Both the position numbers and the translations under genes were made by a program. A stretch of 64,000 bases of DNA, from NCBI GenBank assembly GCA_945878845.1, contig CAMCUB010000001.1, forward strand, positions 124,001 to 188,000, given 5' to 3'. Positions within the stretch are counted from its first letter, which is position 1. Each line of letters opens with the position of its first letter. This DNA comes from Erythrobacter sanguineus. GTDB taxonomy: Bacteria > Pseudomonadota > Alphaproteobacteria > Sphingomonadales > Sphingomonadaceae. The notes beneath the pieces were generated by a model that did not search any database, was not told the DNA's origin, and worked only from the letters and a program-made list of their open reading frames with translations. Shown piece after piece: positions 8,400-17,694 of this stretch.

Positions 8400-8556
8400 A
8401 GGGCGACCGCCGCTCGCCCCTCCACCACCTGCGGTGCTCCCCCTCCCCAAGAGGAAAGGACTGTAACGGCCCAAAGGGCCGCAAGGCCGAACGGCCGCCC
8501 GCAGCGTGCGCAGCTTTGCTGCGCGTCTAGCGAGGACCGCGCGCCGGAGGGCGCGG
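8400..8556. repeat. Cluster of short palindromes between 6S RNA and fau
   Basis: This non-coding stretch carries several small inverted repeats: GGGCGA/TCGCCC (8401-8419), GCGCAGC/GCTGCGC with a TTT loop (8508-8524) and CGCGCC/GGCGCG (8540-8555). The last two could end the 6S transcript, though no T tract follows. No reading frame here looks protein-coding. Confidence 0.5.
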
Positions 8557-8577
8557 GGAAATCAAATAAGTGACGGA

Positions 8578-8752
8578 ACCACCATGGGTCGTTTGCGCTA
8601 GAAATCCTCTGACGCGTGGTACGTCAGGTGGGCGCCGTATGCCCAAGAGTTCCGGACGAACCGGCACGCAAGGGCAGGGACAGCTCCCATTTGGATTACT
8701 TATAGCCTCAGGGATATTCAATCGGCTCGTGCCGGGCAGTCCCGCCAACCTC
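8578..8752 (-). ncRNA. ssrS: 6S RNA
   Basis: 6S RNA mimics an open promoter and holds the housekeeping RNA polymerase in stationary phase. On the minus strand, pieces resemble the E. coli molecule in the right order: GAGCCGATTGAATATCCC, then GTGCCGGTTCGTCCGGAACTC-like central stem sequence, then a CACCTGACG...CGTCAGAGG hairpin (the equivalent of the E. coli CACCUUGAA...UUCAAGG arm). A closing stem can form between GGTTG near 8745 and CGACC near 8590. The zapA-6S-fau order supports it strongly. Ends are approximate. Confidence 0.8.
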
Positions 8753-8755
8753 TAT

Positions 8756-9268
8756 CTAGGCGTTCGCGGCGGCGGCTTCAAGCGCGGCGGCACTGGCCTC
8801 GGCGGCGGCGGCGAGGGCTTCAAGGCGCGCGGCGAGGTCTGCGTCGGCTGTCGAGGTGGCGAGCGGCGCACCGAACAGGTCGAATTGCGGGACCGCGGCC
8901 GGGGCCGGAGCGAGGTCGGGAGCCTCTGGCGCGGGTGCCGGGCGGGCCGCCGCCTCGCGCGCTTCGGCAAGCTCTGCCTCAAGCTTAGCGATAGTCTCGC
9001 GCGCGGCGTCAAGTTCGGCCGTATCGGGTTCGGGCGGGGGCACAGGCTCGGGGATTTCGGCGATGCGCTTCCTTGCCTCGGCCAGCTCGTCGGCGAGGAA
9101 TAGCGCCGCGAAGACCAGATTCTGCGCCTCGAGCGGCGCGGGCGCTGACCCGAGCTGCGCATATTTCTCGGCGATCATCGCGCCCAGCGCCCGGATATGC
9201 GCCTCCTGCCCATCGGCGCAGGCGACGTTGTAGCTCTTGGGGCCGATGCTGAGTGTGACGGTGCTCAT
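8756..9268 (-). CDS. zapA: Cell division protein ZapA
   Basis: ZapA cross-links FtsZ filaments at the division ring. Residues 1-75 contain the ZapA core ([17 protein letters not shown], then [20 protein letters not shown] and a long helix). The protein is 170 aa, against about 100 usually, because of an Ala/Glu/Pro-rich tail with a coiled coil (about 85-110) and a second helix at the end. The tail is low-complexity but keeps a DLFGAP segment. Its stop is at the edge of the 6S RNA. Confidence 0.88.
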   Translation of the reverse strand: MSTVTLSIGPKSYNVACADGQEAHIRALGAMIAEKYAQLGSAPAPLEAQNLVFAALFLADELAEARKRIAEIPEPVPPPEPDTAELDAARETIAKLEAELAEAREAAARPAPAPEAPDLAPAPAAVPQFDLFGAPLATSTADADLAARLEALAAAAEASAAALEAAAANA

Positions 9269-9277
9269 GGGGCCAGC

Positions 9278-9493
9278 CTATTCTTCGAGCGCTGCCAGAA
9301 GCTCGTCAAGTTCGCGAAGACTTTCCGCGACTTGCTCGCGCAATTTCTCATGGACATTGACCAGCCCGACAACCCGCGCCGAGCTGCCGCTGGCTCGGGC
9401 CTCGCTCTCGCCGAGCCCCTCACGCGCGGCGTCGATGCGCGCAATCGCGGCCTCGATGCGGGTCAGCGCGGATGCAATGCGGTCGGCACTCAT
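9278..9493 (-). CDS. Small coiled-coil protein upstream of zapA
   Basis: A 71-residue, nearly all-helical protein ([20 protein letters not shown] at the start and an [27 protein letters not shown] C terminus) with a heptad pattern. No named family is recognised. It ends 9 bases before the zapA start and is probably cotranscribed, so a division-related partner is plausible but unproven. I chose the ATG at 9493 because the frame upstream gives a non-helical, Arg/Pro-rich lead. Confidence 0.65.
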   Translation of the reverse strand: MSADRIASALTRIEAAIARIDAAREGLGESEARASGSSARVVGLVNVHEKLREQVAESLRELDELLAALEE

Positions 9494-9697
9494 GGGCACT
9501 ACCGATACCAACAGAAGCATGCTCGCGCAAAGCCTTGGGGCGGGCTGTTGATAAATGACCCGCTGGCGCCAAGCGGGGATTGGCAGCGGCAAAGGTTGAC
9601 CTCCCCCATGGGCTCGGCAATGGCACAGCCGACCTTATCCGGGCCCCGAATCGCGCGAGGTAACGCGCGGCGGCTCCCGCAGGAGAACAGCGTGCCG

Positions 9698-11695
9698 ATG
9701 AGCCTCGATGCCGCCCGCCTTCAGCCGATGGCCAACGCCATCCGCGCCCTTTCGATGGACGCGGTCGAGGCGGCCAATTCGGGGCACCCGGGGATGCCGA
9801 TGGGCATGGCCGATGCGGCGACGGTGCTGTTCACGCGCCATCTGAAGTTCGATCCGACCGCGCCCGACTGGGCCGACCGTGACCGCTTCGTGCTGAGCGC
9901 TGGTCACGGCTCGATGCTGATCTACAGCTTGCTGTATCTCACCGGCTACGCTGCGCCGACGATCGACGACATCCGCAATTTCCGAAAGCTGGGAAGCCCT
10001 TGCGCAGGGCACCCTGAGAACTTCCTGCTCGACGGCGTCGAATGCACCACCGGCCCGCTGGGGCAGGGCTTGGCAATGGCGGTCGGCATGGCGATGGCCG
10101 AGCGGCATCTCAACGCGGTCTTTGGTGACGACCTTGTCGATCACCGCACCTGGGTGGTTGCGGGCGACGGGTGCCTGATGGAGGGCATCAACCACGAAGC
10201 GATTGGCCTCGCCGGGCACCTCAAGCTCGGGCGTCTGAATGTGCTGTGGGACGACAACCGCATCACCATCGACGGGGCGACCGATCTTTCGTCCTCCGAG
10301 GATATCAAGGCGCGCTATATCGCCACAGGCTGGCATGTGACCGAGTGCGACGGGCATGATTTCGCCGATATCGACCGCGCGCTGGCCGAGGCCAAGGCCG
10401 ACCCGCGTCCCTCGCTGATCGCCTGCCGTACGCTGATCGGCAAGGGCGCGCCCAACAAGCAGGGCACCAGCGGCGTCCACGGATCGGCGCTGGGCGGGTC
10501 GGAAGTGGCCGCGGCGCGCGAGGCCCTGGGCTGGCCGTACGAGCCTTTCGTGGTGCCGTCCGAAATCCTTGCCGACTGGCGCATGGCCGGCGAGCCGGGC
10601 CGCGCCGCCCACGGCGCCTGGGCCGGGCGGCTCGAAGCGTCGGACAAGCGCACCGCTTTCACGCAGCAGATGATGCCGATCGGCAGCCTGGTCGGCCCCG
10701 CGATCGAGGGCTTCATCGACGATCTTGCGCGCAATCCGAAGACAGTCGCCACCCGCAAGGCGTCCGAAATGGCGCTCGGCCCGCTGACGGCGGCGATCCC
10801 GCAGCTGGTGGGCGGTTCGGCTGACCTGACCGGATCGAACAATACCAAGACGCCCTCGACCCTGCCGCTGACGGCCGACGATTATTCGGGCCGCTATGTC
10901 TATTACGGCATCCGCGAATTCGGCATGGCGGCGGCGATGAACGGCATGGCGCTGCACGGCGGGATCGTGCCCTATGGCGGCACCTTCCTGATCTTCTCCG
11001 ACTATTGCCGCAACGCGATCCGCCTCTCGGCGCTCCAGCAGACCGGGGTGGTCTATGTGCTGACCCACGACAGCATCGGGCTGGGCGAGGACGGGCCGAC
11101 CCACCAGCCGATCGAACAGGTGATGAGCCTGCGCCTGATCCCCAACCTCAACGTTTATCGCCCGGCCGACGTGATCGAGACGGCGGAATGCTGGGCGATG
11201 GCGCTGACTACGCCGGAAACCCCCTCGGTGCTGGCGCTGACCCGCCAGAACCTGCCGCAGCTGCGCGGTAAGGGCGACGAGGGCTGGACGATGGCCGGCA
11301 ACCGCTGCGCCATGGGTGGCTACCGCCTGCGCGAAGCGATGGCGGAGCGCAAGGTCGTGCTGGTCGCCACCGGATCGGAAGTGGCACTGGCGGTGGAGTG
11401 CGCGGCCGAGCTTGAAGCGGCCGGGATCGGCGCAGATGTCGTGTCGATGCCCTGCATGGATTTGTTCGACGCCCAATCCGAAGCCTACAAGGCCGACCTT
11501 CTGCCCCACGACACGCTGATCGTATCGATCGAGGCAGGCTCGACGCTCGGGTGGGAGCGTTACACCGGCCGCTCCGGTATCAATATCGGGATCGACAGCT
11601 TCGGTGCCTCCGCCCCGGCCGAGGACCTGTTTGCCCATTTCGGCTTCACTGTTGAGGCCATCGTCCCGCAGATCATGAACAAGCTCAAGAACTAA
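9698..11695 (+). CDS. tkt: Transketolase
   Basis: The thiamine-dependent enzyme of the pentose phosphate pathway (665 aa). [44 protein letters not shown] and GDGCLMEGI...[10 protein letters not shown] (the thiamine-diphosphate motif) are all seen in the N-terminal half; [16 protein letters not shown] in the second. A GTG six codons-bases upstream (9692) has better spacing from AGGAG (9681-9685) and could be the start, adding two residues. It begins a rightward run tkt-gap-pgk; gap follows after 15 bases. The 204 bases before it, shared with the divergent coiled-coil gene, hold no clear gene. Confidence 0.96.
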   Translation: MSLDAARLQPMANAIRALSMDAVEAANSGHPGMPMGMADAATVLFTRHLKFDPTAPDWADRDRFVLSAGHGSMLIYSLLYLTGYAAPTIDDIRNFRKLGSPCAGHPENFLLDGVECTTGPLGQGLAMAVGMAMAERHLNAVFGDDLVDHRTWVVAGDGCLMEGINHEAIGLAGHLKLGRLNVLWDDNRITIDGATDLSSSEDIKARYIATGWHVTECDGHDFADIDRALAEAKADPRPSLIACRTLIGKGAPNKQGTSGVHGSALGGSEVAAAREALGWPYEPFVVPSEILADWRMAGEPGRAAHGAWAGRLEASDKRTAFTQQMMPIGSLVGPAIEGFIDDLARNPKTVATRKASEMALGPLTAAIPQLVGGSADLTGSNNTKTPSTLPLTADDYSGRYVYYGIREFGMAAAMNGMALHGGIVPYGGTFLIFSDYCRNAIRLSALQQTGVVYVLTHDSIGLGEDGPTHQPIEQVMSLRLIPNLNVYRPADVIETAECWAMALTTPETPSVLALTRQNLPQLRGKGDEGWTMAGNRCAMGGYRLREAMAERKVVLVATGSEVALAVECAAELEAAGIGADVVSMPCMDLFDAQSEAYKADLLPHDTLIVSIEAGSTLGWERYTGRSGINIGIDSFGASAPAEDLFAHFGFTVEAIVPQIMNKLKN

Positions 11696-11710
11696 GCAGG
11701 AGTACCTCTC

Positions 11711-12718
11711 ATGGCTACCAAAGTTGCCATCAACGGCTTCGGCCGCATCGGCCGCCTCGTCGCCCGCGCCATTCTCGAGCGCACCGACCACGATCTCGAA
11801 CTGGTTGCGATCAACGACCTCGCCGATGCGGAATCGAATGCGCTGCTGTTCGCTTACGATTCGGTTCACGGCCGCTTTGCCGGCGACGTGAAGGCGGAAG
11901 GCGACGCGATCCTGGTCAATGGCAAGCGCATCGCCGTGACCGCCGAGAAAGACCCGGGCAAGCTCCCCCACGCGGCGATGGGCATCGACATCGTGCTCGA
12001 ATGCACCGGTTTCTTCCAGTCGGACGAAGCGAGCCGCCCGCACCTTGCCGCCGGGGCCAAGCGCGTGATCATCTCGGCGCCCGCCACCGGCGTCACGAAG
12101 ACCATCGTCTACGGCGTCAACCACGCAACCCTGACCGCCGACGACGTGATCATCTCCAACGCGAGCTGCACCACCAACTGCCTCGCGCCGGTCGCCAAGG
12201 TGCTCAATGATGTCATCGGCATCGAGCGCGGCTTCATGACCACGATCCACTCTTACACCAACGACCAGCGCATGCTCGACCAGATCCACAAGGATCTGCG
12301 CCGGGCCCGTGCCGGAGCGGTCAACATGATCCCCACCACCACCGGCGCCGCGCGTGCGGTTGGGCTGGTGCTGCCCGAACTGAAGGGCAAGCTCGACGGT
12401 TCGAGCGTCCGCGTGCCGACCCCCAACGTCTCGATGGTCGACCTCGTCTTCGTGCCGAGCCGCGACACCACCGTGGAAGAGATCAACGGCGCATTGAAGG
12501 CCGCGGCGGAAGGCCCGATGAAGGGTGTGCTCGACTTCACCGACCAGCCGCTGGTCTCGAGCGATTTCAACCACTACCCGGCCTCGTCCACCGTCGATTC
12601 GCTGGAAACCAGCGTGATGGGAGGCAAGCTCGCCCGCGTCGTCAGCTGGTACGACAACGAGTGGGGCTTCTCCAACCGCATGATCGACACCGCCGGGGTG
12701 ATGGCGAAGTTCTTGTAA
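11711..12718 (+). CDS. gap: Type I glyceraldehyde-3-phosphate dehydrogenase
   Basis: The NAD-dependent glycolytic enzyme (335 aa): GFGRIGR nucleotide-binding loop at the N terminus, catalytic Cys153 in NASCTTNC, then TIHSYTNDQ and WYDNEWGFSNRM near the C terminus. A ribosome site AGGAG lies 9 bases before the ATG. It sits between tkt and pgk, separated from pgk by an array of hairpins. Confidence 0.97.
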   Translation: MATKVAINGFGRIGRLVARAILERTDHDLELVAINDLADAESNALLFAYDSVHGRFAGDVKAEGDAILVNGKRIAVTAEKDPGKLPHAAMGIDIVLECTGFFQSDEASRPHLAAGAKRVIISAPATGVTKTIVYGVNHATLTADDVIISNASCTTNCLAPVAKVLNDVIGIERGFMTTIHSYTNDQRMLDQIHKDLRRARAGAVNMIPTTTGAARAVGLVLPELKGKLDGSSVRVPTPNVSMVDLVFVPSRDTTVEEINGALKAAAEGPMKGVLDFTDQPLVSSDFNHYPASSTVDSLETSVMGGKLARVVSWYDNEWGFSNRMIDTAGVMAKFL

Positions 12719-12725
12719 TGCCTGC

Positions 12726-12836
12726 CCCCTCCCGCTTGCGGGAGGGGAGCGAGACTTGGCAGCTTGCTGCCTAGTCGCAGCGGGGTGGGCTGCGGCCTTC
12801 GTGCCCACCCCCGGCCCCTCCCGCAGGCGGGAGGGG
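12726..12836. repeat. Array of four consecutive hairpins between gap and pgk
   Basis: Four perfect inverted repeats follow one another: CCCCTCCCGC/GCGGGAGGGG with a TT loop (12726-12747), GGCAGC/GCTGCC (12758-12771), GGGTGGGC/GCCCACCC (12783-12810), and again CCCCTCCCGC/GCGGGAGGGG (12815-12836). First and last share the same 10-bp arms. This looks like a dispersed intergenic element; it could also tune mRNA levels between gap and pgk. Confidence 0.75.
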
Positions 12837-12850
12837 GGAAGGAGCCCATA

Positions 12851-14053
12851 ATGCCCAAGTTCAAGACCCTCGATGATCTGCCCGCCGACCTCACCGGCGA
12901 AGTCGCGCTCGTCCGCGTCGACCTCAACCTGCCGATGAAGGACGGTTCGGCGACCGACGTGACCCGGGTCGAGGCGGTCAAGCCGACCATCCTCGAACTC
13001 GCGGGCCGCGGGGCCAAGGTGCTGTTGCTGGCGCATTTCGGCCGTCCCGGCGGCGCGCGCTCCTCGGTGCTCTCGACCAGCATGGTGGTGGGCGATGTCG
13101 AGAAGGTGATCGGCGAGGAGATCATGTTCATCCCCGAGCTCACCGGGCCGGTGGTGGCGCAGTCGATCGGCATCCTCGGGCCGGGCGACATTGGCCTGCT
13201 CGACAACACCCGCTTCTGGCCGGGCGAAGAGGCGAATGATCCGAACTTTGCGGCTGCCATCGCCGCGAACGGGACGCTCTACGTCAACGACGCCTTCAGC
13301 GCCGCGCACCGCGCCCATGCGACAACGGAGGGCCTCGCGCACCTGCTGCCGGCCTATGCGGGCCGCTCGATGGAGGCTGAACTCAAGGCGCTGGACGCCG
13401 CTCTCGGCACCCCCGAGCAGCCGGTTGCAGCTGTGGTCGGCGGGGCCAAGGTCTCGACCAAGCTCGCCGTGCTCGAGCACCTTGTCGGCAAGGTCCAGCA
13501 CCTGATCATTGGCGGCGGCATGGCCAACACCTTCCTCGCCGCGCGCGGCGTGAATGTCGGCAAGAGCCTGTGCGAGCACGACCTTGCGCCCACCGTGACT
13601 GCGATCATGGATGAGGCAGAGCGCACGGGCTGCACCGTGCACCTGCCCTATGACGTGGTGGTCGCGAAGGAATTCGCCGCCAATCCGGCGAGCTTGCGGG
13701 TCTGCAACGTCCACGAGGTCGCCGAGGATGAAATGATCCTCGACCTCGGACCGCAGGCGGTCGAAGCGCTGGCCGACGTGCTCAAGACCTGCCGCACGCT
13801 GGTGTGGAATGGGCCGCTGGGCGCCTTCGAGACCGAGCCCTTCGATGCCGCCACGGTCGCACTCGCGCGCACGGCGGCCGCGCTGACGCTCGAGGGCTCG
13901 CTGATCAGCGTCGCCGGGGGCGGGGACACGGTCGCGGCGCTCGCCCATGCCGGAGCTGCCGAGGACTTCACCTATATCTCAACCGCGGGCGGCGCTTTCC
14001 TCGAGTGGATGGAAGGCCGCGTCCTGCCCGGCGTCGCCGCGCTCGAGCGCTGA
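12851..14053 (+). CDS. pgk: Phosphoglycerate kinase
   Basis: The glycolytic kinase transferring phosphate from 1,3-bisphosphoglycerate to ADP (400 aa). RVDLNLPM near residue 24, the AHFGRPGG loop near 62, the [14 protein letters not shown] segment near 195 and the C-terminal [12 protein letters not shown] glycine loop are visible. The ATG at 12851 is preceded by GGGAAGGAG (ends 8 bases before) and begins at the conserved N terminus; frame upstream passes through the hairpin array. Confidence 0.96.
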   Translation: MPKFKTLDDLPADLTGEVALVRVDLNLPMKDGSATDVTRVEAVKPTILELAGRGAKVLLLAHFGRPGGARSSVLSTSMVVGDVEKVIGEEIMFIPELTGPVVAQSIGILGPGDIGLLDNTRFWPGEEANDPNFAAAIAANGTLYVNDAFSAAHRAHATTEGLAHLLPAYAGRSMEAELKALDAALGTPEQPVAAVVGGAKVSTKLAVLEHLVGKVQHLIIGGGMANTFLAARGVNVGKSLCEHDLAPTVTAIMDEAERTGCTVHLPYDVVVAKEFAANPASLRVCNVHEVAEDEMILDLGPQAVEALADVLKTCRTLVWNGPLGAFETEPFDAATVALARTAAALTLEGSLISVAGGGDTVAALAHAGAAEDFTYISTAGGAFLEWMEGRVLPGVAALER

Positions 14054-14056
14054 TCC

Positions 14057-14485
14057 GTGGCGGTCAGCGAAGCCGAGATCGAGGCGCTTGCGCTCGGCGC
14101 GATGCGCGCCTGGGTAGCGCGCGATGTGAAGGCGATGAAGAAGCTGACGGGCAAGGATTTTCTCATGCTGGTCGGCAGCACCCCGCCGCAATTGCTTGAT
14201 CGCCCGAGCTTCCTTGCGGCGATGGAGCGCGGGTTCACCTGCAACCGCTTCGCCTTCCGCGAAGTGATCGCGCGCAAGCACCGCGACGCGGCGTGGTTCG
14301 TGGCCGGGGCCGATCTCGATCTGATGCTCGGCGGGCGGGCGTGGACGGGAGCGTTCCTCGTCTCGGCGCTGTTCCGCAAGAGCGCGTGGTCGAGCAAGTT
14401 GCTGCTCGCCGACCTTAGTCTTGCGCGGCAGGACCCGGATCAGGACCTCGCCGGCGCGGTCGGCAAGCTGCAATTGTGGAAGTGA
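14057..14485 (+). CDS. SnoaL/NTF2-like protein
   Basis: The 142-residue protein fits the NTF2-like fold used by DUF4440/SnoaL proteins: an N-terminal helix with RAWVARDVKAMKKLTGKDFLMLVGS, then alternating strands. No catalytic signature is obvious, so the role is unknown. It starts with GTG 3 bases after pgk and overlaps no other gene except that its stop is 2 bases before the next ATG, suggesting translation within the pgk transcript. Confidence 0.65.
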   Translation: MAVSEAEIEALALGAMRAWVARDVKAMKKLTGKDFLMLVGSTPPQLLDRPSFLAAMERGFTCNRFAFREVIARKHRDAAWFVAGADLDLMLGGRAWTGAFLVSALFRKSAWSSKLLLADLSLARQDPDQDLAGAVGKLQLWK

Positions 14486-14487
14486 GC

Positions 14488-14940
14488 ATGAGCGAAGCAG
14501 TCGAAACCAGTTACGGCGCCCTCAAGGTGATGGACAGTGGCGAATTCGCCGGATGGCGCTTCTGGGAGGGTGACCCGTTCGAGACCCGCTCGGGCCCTTT
14601 CTACTACCGCCGCGAGGAGGACGGCTCCTACACCAGCGCCTTCCGCGCCGAGGCCCGCCACATGAACGGCGGCGGCTTCATGCACGGCGGCTGCCTGCTG
14701 ACCTTCGCCGACTTCGCGCTCTTCGCGATCGCCACCGACGCGCTCAATGGCGACCACGCGGTGACGCTCAATCTGGCGGGCGATTTCCTCGGCGCTGTGC
14801 AATCCGGCGCGCTGGTCGAGGCCCGCGGGGAAGTCACCCGCGGGGGCGGCAAGACGATCTTCGTGCGCGGGCTGGTGACGGGCGACGGCGCGCCTGCGCT
14901 TAGTTTCACCGGCATCATCCGCCGCCTGTCGAAGCGTTAG
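14488..14940 (+). CDS. PaaI-type hotdog thioesterase
   Basis: A 150-residue single hotdog-fold protein with the GGGFMHGGCLLTFADFALFAIA stretch, in which the HGG turn and the following Asp mark acyl-CoA thioesterases of the PaaI group. Substrate cannot be read from sequence. The ATG at 14488 follows the previous stop by 2 bases; a GTG at 14476 in the same frame is less likely. Confidence 0.8.
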   Translation: MSEAVETSYGALKVMDSGEFAGWRFWEGDPFETRSGPFYYRREEDGSYTSAFRAEARHMNGGGFMHGGCLLTFADFALFAIATDALNGDHAVTLNLAGDFLGAVQSGALVEARGEVTRGGGKTIFVRGLVTGDGAPALSFTGIIRRLSKR

Positions 14941-14950
14941 TCCTTCGCGG

Positions 14951-14988
14951 TTGCAGCATCTAAAAGCCCTCGCTAAGGGGTGCTGCAA
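14951..14988 (+). promoter_or_regulatory. Nested hairpin upstream of the aldolase gene
   Basis: TTGCAGCA (14951-14958) and TGCTGCAA (14981-14988) form a perfect 8-bp stem enclosing a second CCCT/AGGG stem. No T tract follows, so it is not a clear terminator; it may shape the leader of the aldolase mRNA. Confidence 0.45.
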
Positions 14989-14995
14989 GGGGCTC

Positions 14996-15009
14996 TGCAT
15001 ACCTATGCA
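14996..15009 (+). promoter_or_regulatory. Operator-like palindrome before the aldolase gene
   Basis: TGCATA-CC-TATGCA is a perfect 6-2-6 inverted repeat 54 bases before the aldolase ATG, in the position of a repressor site. The regulator is unknown. Confidence 0.45.
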
Positions 15010-15063
15010 CAAACCCTCATGGGCCGCACGACACCACCTCTCGCGACTTGGAGCAAGCCAGCC

Positions 15064-15948
15064 ATGAACACCCAGGAAATGACGACCCGCATCGCCACCG
15101 GACAGGGGTTCATCGCCGCGCTCGACCAGTCGGGCGGCTCGACCCCCAAGGCGCTGCGCGGCTACGGGGTGGAGGAAAGCGAGTGGTCGGGGGACGAGGA
15201 AATGTTCGCCCAGATCCACGCGATGCGCGCCCGCGTCATCACCAGCCCCTGCTTCTCCAGCGGCAAGGTGATCGGCGCGATCCTGTTCGAAAGGACCATG
15301 GACGGCGATGTTGACGGCAAGCCCACGGCCGAGGCGCTCAAGGCGCGCGGGATCGTGCCCTTCATCAAGGTCGACGAGGGCCTCGCCGACGAGGCTGACG
15401 GCGTCCAGCTGATGAAGCCGATGGTGAAGCTCGACGCGCTGCTCGCCAAGTCGGTCGCGCAGGGCATGTTCGGCACGAAGATGCGCTCGGTAATCAAGTC
15501 CGCGAACGCCGCCGGGATCGCCGCGGTCGTCGCGCAGCAGTTCGAGGTCGGCGCGAAGATTACCGCTGCCGGTCTGATGCCGATCATCGAGCCCGAATAT
15601 GACATCACCGCCGCAGACCGCGAAGCGGGCGAGGCGCTGCTGCTGGCCGAGATCCTGAAGCACTTGGACGCGCTACCCGAGGGCCAGCAGGTAATGCTCA
15701 AGCTCTCGATCCCGGCCATCCCGGGCCTCTATGACCCGCTGATCGCGCATCCCAAGGTGCTGCGCGTGGTCGCGCTGTCGGGCGGGTTCTCGACCGATGA
15801 CGCCTGCGCGCGCCTGTCGCACAACCCCGGCATGATCGCGAGTTTCAGCCGCGGGCTGCTCCAGGACCTGCGCAAGGGCCAGTCGGACGAGGAATTCAAC
15901 ACCACGCTCGGCAAGGCGATCGAACAGATCGCCAGCGCGAGCGTCTGA
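15064..15948 (+). CDS. Class I fructose-bisphosphate aldolase
   Basis: The Schiff-base aldolase (294 aa) opens with IAALDQSGGSTPKALRGYG, the marker of the bacterial/cyanobacterial class I family, followed by FERTMDG, VPFIKVDEGL and MLKLSIPAIPGLY strands carrying the active-site lysines. It cleaves fructose-1,6-bisphosphate to triose phosphates. Start chosen at MNTQEMTTRIATGQGF, which matches the family N terminus; upstream in-frame ATGs lie in the hairpin region. Together with tkt, gap and pgk it forms a central-carbon block. Confidence 0.93.
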   Translation: MNTQEMTTRIATGQGFIAALDQSGGSTPKALRGYGVEESEWSGDEEMFAQIHAMRARVITSPCFSSGKVIGAILFERTMDGDVDGKPTAEALKARGIVPFIKVDEGLADEADGVQLMKPMVKLDALLAKSVAQGMFGTKMRSVIKSANAAGIAAVVAQQFEVGAKITAAGLMPIIEPEYDITAADREAGEALLLAEILKHLDALPEGQQVMLKLSIPAIPGLYDPLIAHPKVLRVVALSGGFSTDDACARLSHNPGMIASFSRGLLQDLRKGQSDEEFNTTLGKAIEQIASASV

Positions 15949-15954
15949 GCTCGC

Positions 15955-16362
15955 TCAGCGCGCCTCATAGGTGAAGCGGTAAGCGCTCGCGGGCGTCTCC
16001 TGACCTTCGCCCGCCATGCGCCCCGGCTCGCCCGAGGTCAGGGCGATGCCGACATCATGCGTGCTCCACGGCTCGCCGAGCGTGAGGTCGGCGGTGTCGC
16101 GCCAGCCGGCGCCGTCGATGCGGGTCTTGACCACCAGCCGCCCCGCCCACACGCAGCGCGCGTTGATCGGGCAGCGGCTGTCCTCGACCACCGCAATCGG
16201 GGTGGCGACCACGCTGCCGACCTGCACCGCCTGCCCGAGCGCCACTGGCGTACCTTGCGCCACGGCGACGCTTTCGGGGCTGGCCGCATCGGGGATCACC
16301 GCGCAGGCGGCGAGGCTTGTGAAAAGAAGAACAGGGGCGAGGGCGTGGGTCAGTTTGGTCAT
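15955..16362 (-). CDS. Lipoprotein, unknown function
   Basis: The 135-residue precursor has a lipoprotein signal (MTKLTHALAPVLLFTSLAAC, lipobox LAAC with Cys20). The mature part has a strand-rich domain with CPINARCVWAGRLVVKT near the middle, a pattern also seen in small outer-envelope proteins that bind or stabilise ligands, but no named family is certain. It is convergent with the aldolase gene (6 bases apart) and divergent from thiE. Confidence 0.7.
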   Translation of the reverse strand: MTKLTHALAPVLLFTSLAACAVIPDAASPESVAVAQGTPVALGQAVQVGSVVATPIAVVEDSRCPINARCVWAGRLVVKTRIDGAGWRDTADLTLGEPWSTHDVGIALTSGEPGRMAGEGQETPASAYRFTYEAR

Positions 16363-16462
16363 GCCCCCGTTAAGGCCCCCGCGCGCCTGAGTGCGGGCTG
16401 AACGGCCAGAGCGAATCGCCGACAAGTGACACAGCCGCCGCGACGCGCTAGCGAGCGCTCCC

Positions 16463-17101
16463 ATGACACAGACCCAGCTTTATCTCATCAGCCCCCTCGA
16501 CGTCGGCGGCGAGTTTCCCGCGCGGCTCGAACGCGCACTGGCCGCAGGCGCGCGGCGGCACGGCGACCTTGTCACCGCCTTCCAGTTCCGGGTGAAGGAT
16601 GTCGACCAGCACGAGGCCGCACGCCTCGCCGCCCCGCTGCAAGCCATCTGCGCCGCGCATGACGTCGCCTTCATCGTCAACGATTCGGTCGCGCTCGCCA
16701 AGCGGATCAAGGCCGACGGGGTGCATCTCGGGCAGGACGACGGCTCGCCGAGGGACGCGCGCGAGGAGCTTGGCCGCGAGGCGCAGATCGGAGTCACCTG
16801 CCACGCCAGCCGCCACATGGCGATGGAAGCGGGCGAGGCGGGGGCGGACTATGTCGCCTTCGGGGCGTTCTATCCCTCGACCACCAAGGACAAGGGCGAC
16901 GCCGAGCGGCCCGATCTCGAATTGCTGCAATGGTGGACGACCGTGTTCGAAATCCCCTGCGTCGCGATCGGCGGCATTACGCCCGAGAACTGCACGCCGC
17001 TGATCGAGGCAGGCGCGGATTTCCTCGCGGTCAGCCACGCGGTGTGGGGCGGGGACGAGGTCGCCGCGATCGAGGCCTTTGCTAAAGTGATGCGGGGGTG
17101 A
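16463..17101 (+). CDS. thiE: Thiamine phosphate synthase
   Basis: A 212-residue TIM barrel that joins the pyrimidine and thiazole phosphates into thiamine phosphate. QFRVKD near 45, FIVNDSVALAKRIKADGVHLGQDD near 70-95, GVTCHAS near 110, DYVAFGAFYPSTTK near 130 and AIGGI near 172 follow the family order. No thiamine riboswitch is seen in the 100 bases upstream. It overlaps the next gene by 4 bases (GTGA). Confidence 0.92.
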   Translation: MTQTQLYLISPLDVGGEFPARLERALAAGARRHGDLVTAFQFRVKDVDQHEAARLAAPLQAICAAHDVAFIVNDSVALAKRIKADGVHLGQDDGSPRDAREELGREAQIGVTCHASRHMAMEAGEAGADYVAFGAFYPSTTKDKGDAERPDLELLQWWTTVFEIPCVAIGGITPENCTPLIEAGADFLAVSHAVWGGDEVAAIEAFAKVMRG

Positions 17102-17673
17102 AGCGCCGCCTCGCCTTGGCGGCGGGGGCGATTCTCCTTTGGCTTGGCGCGGTCGCGGCCTGGATCGCGGTCGGCCCGGCGGTCAGCGGCACGGAGCGCG
17201 CGGAGACCGCCATCGTGCTCGGCGCGGCGGTGATCGGTGAGACGCCCTCACCGGTGTTTGCCGCAAGGCTCGACCATGCGGTGATGCTATACCGCGAGGG
17301 TAGGGTGGCGCGGGTGCTGGTAACCGGCGGGCGCTCGCCTGAGGACAGTGTGTCGGAGGCGGCAGCGGGGGCGGCTTACCTTCAGGCCCAAGGCGTGCCC
17401 TCAGAGGCGATCCTCCTCGAAGACCGCTCGCACACCACGCGCCAGAACCTCGCAAATGCGCGGGCAGTGCTGGGCCAGAGCGCCCGAGCGCCGGTGCTGA
17501 TCGTCTCCGACCCGCTCCACATGCGCCGCGCCATGAGCATGGCGGCGGCGGAGGGCTTCGCTGCGAGCGCCGCGCCCACGCCGACAACGCGCTACCGCAG
17601 CCTTGGTACGCAAGCGCCGTTCCTCGCACGCGAGGTGTGGTTCATGCATGTCTTCTGGTTGGCGGGGGTCTAG
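17098..17673 (+). CDS. YdcF/DUF218-family membrane-anchored protein
   Basis: The 191-residue protein has one N-terminal membrane helix (about 5-27) and a periplasmic DUF218 domain: AIVLGAAV near 40, the RLDHAVMLYREGRVARVLVTGG strand-helix, SEAAAGAAYL, ED.SHTTRQNL and VSDPLHMRRAM. SanA/ElyC relatives act in envelope maintenance; the exact role here is unknown. It starts with GTG inside the thiE stop. Confidence 0.83.
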   Translation: MKRRLALAAGAILLWLGAVAAWIAVGPAVSGTERAETAIVLGAAVIGETPSPVFAARLDHAVMLYREGRVARVLVTGGRSPEDSVSEAAAGAAYLQAQGVPSEAILLEDRSHTTRQNLANARAVLGQSARAPVLIVSDPLHMRRAMSMAAAEGFAASAAPTPTTRYRSLGTQAPFLAREVWFMHVFWLAGV

Positions 17674-17694
17674 CGCCCTTATGCGCGGCCGGCC

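Noticed and set aside
9635..13948. A 1437-codon open frame on the minus strand across tkt, gap and pgk
   Set aside because: It is antisense to three well-conserved genes; long stop-free shadows are usual in GC-rich codon-biased DNA, and its translation is rich in Arg/His/Asp without any recognisable domain.
16363..16462. Thiamine riboswitch before thiE
   Set aside because: No CTGAGA or ACCTGA-like conserved blocks are seen in the 100 bases upstream.
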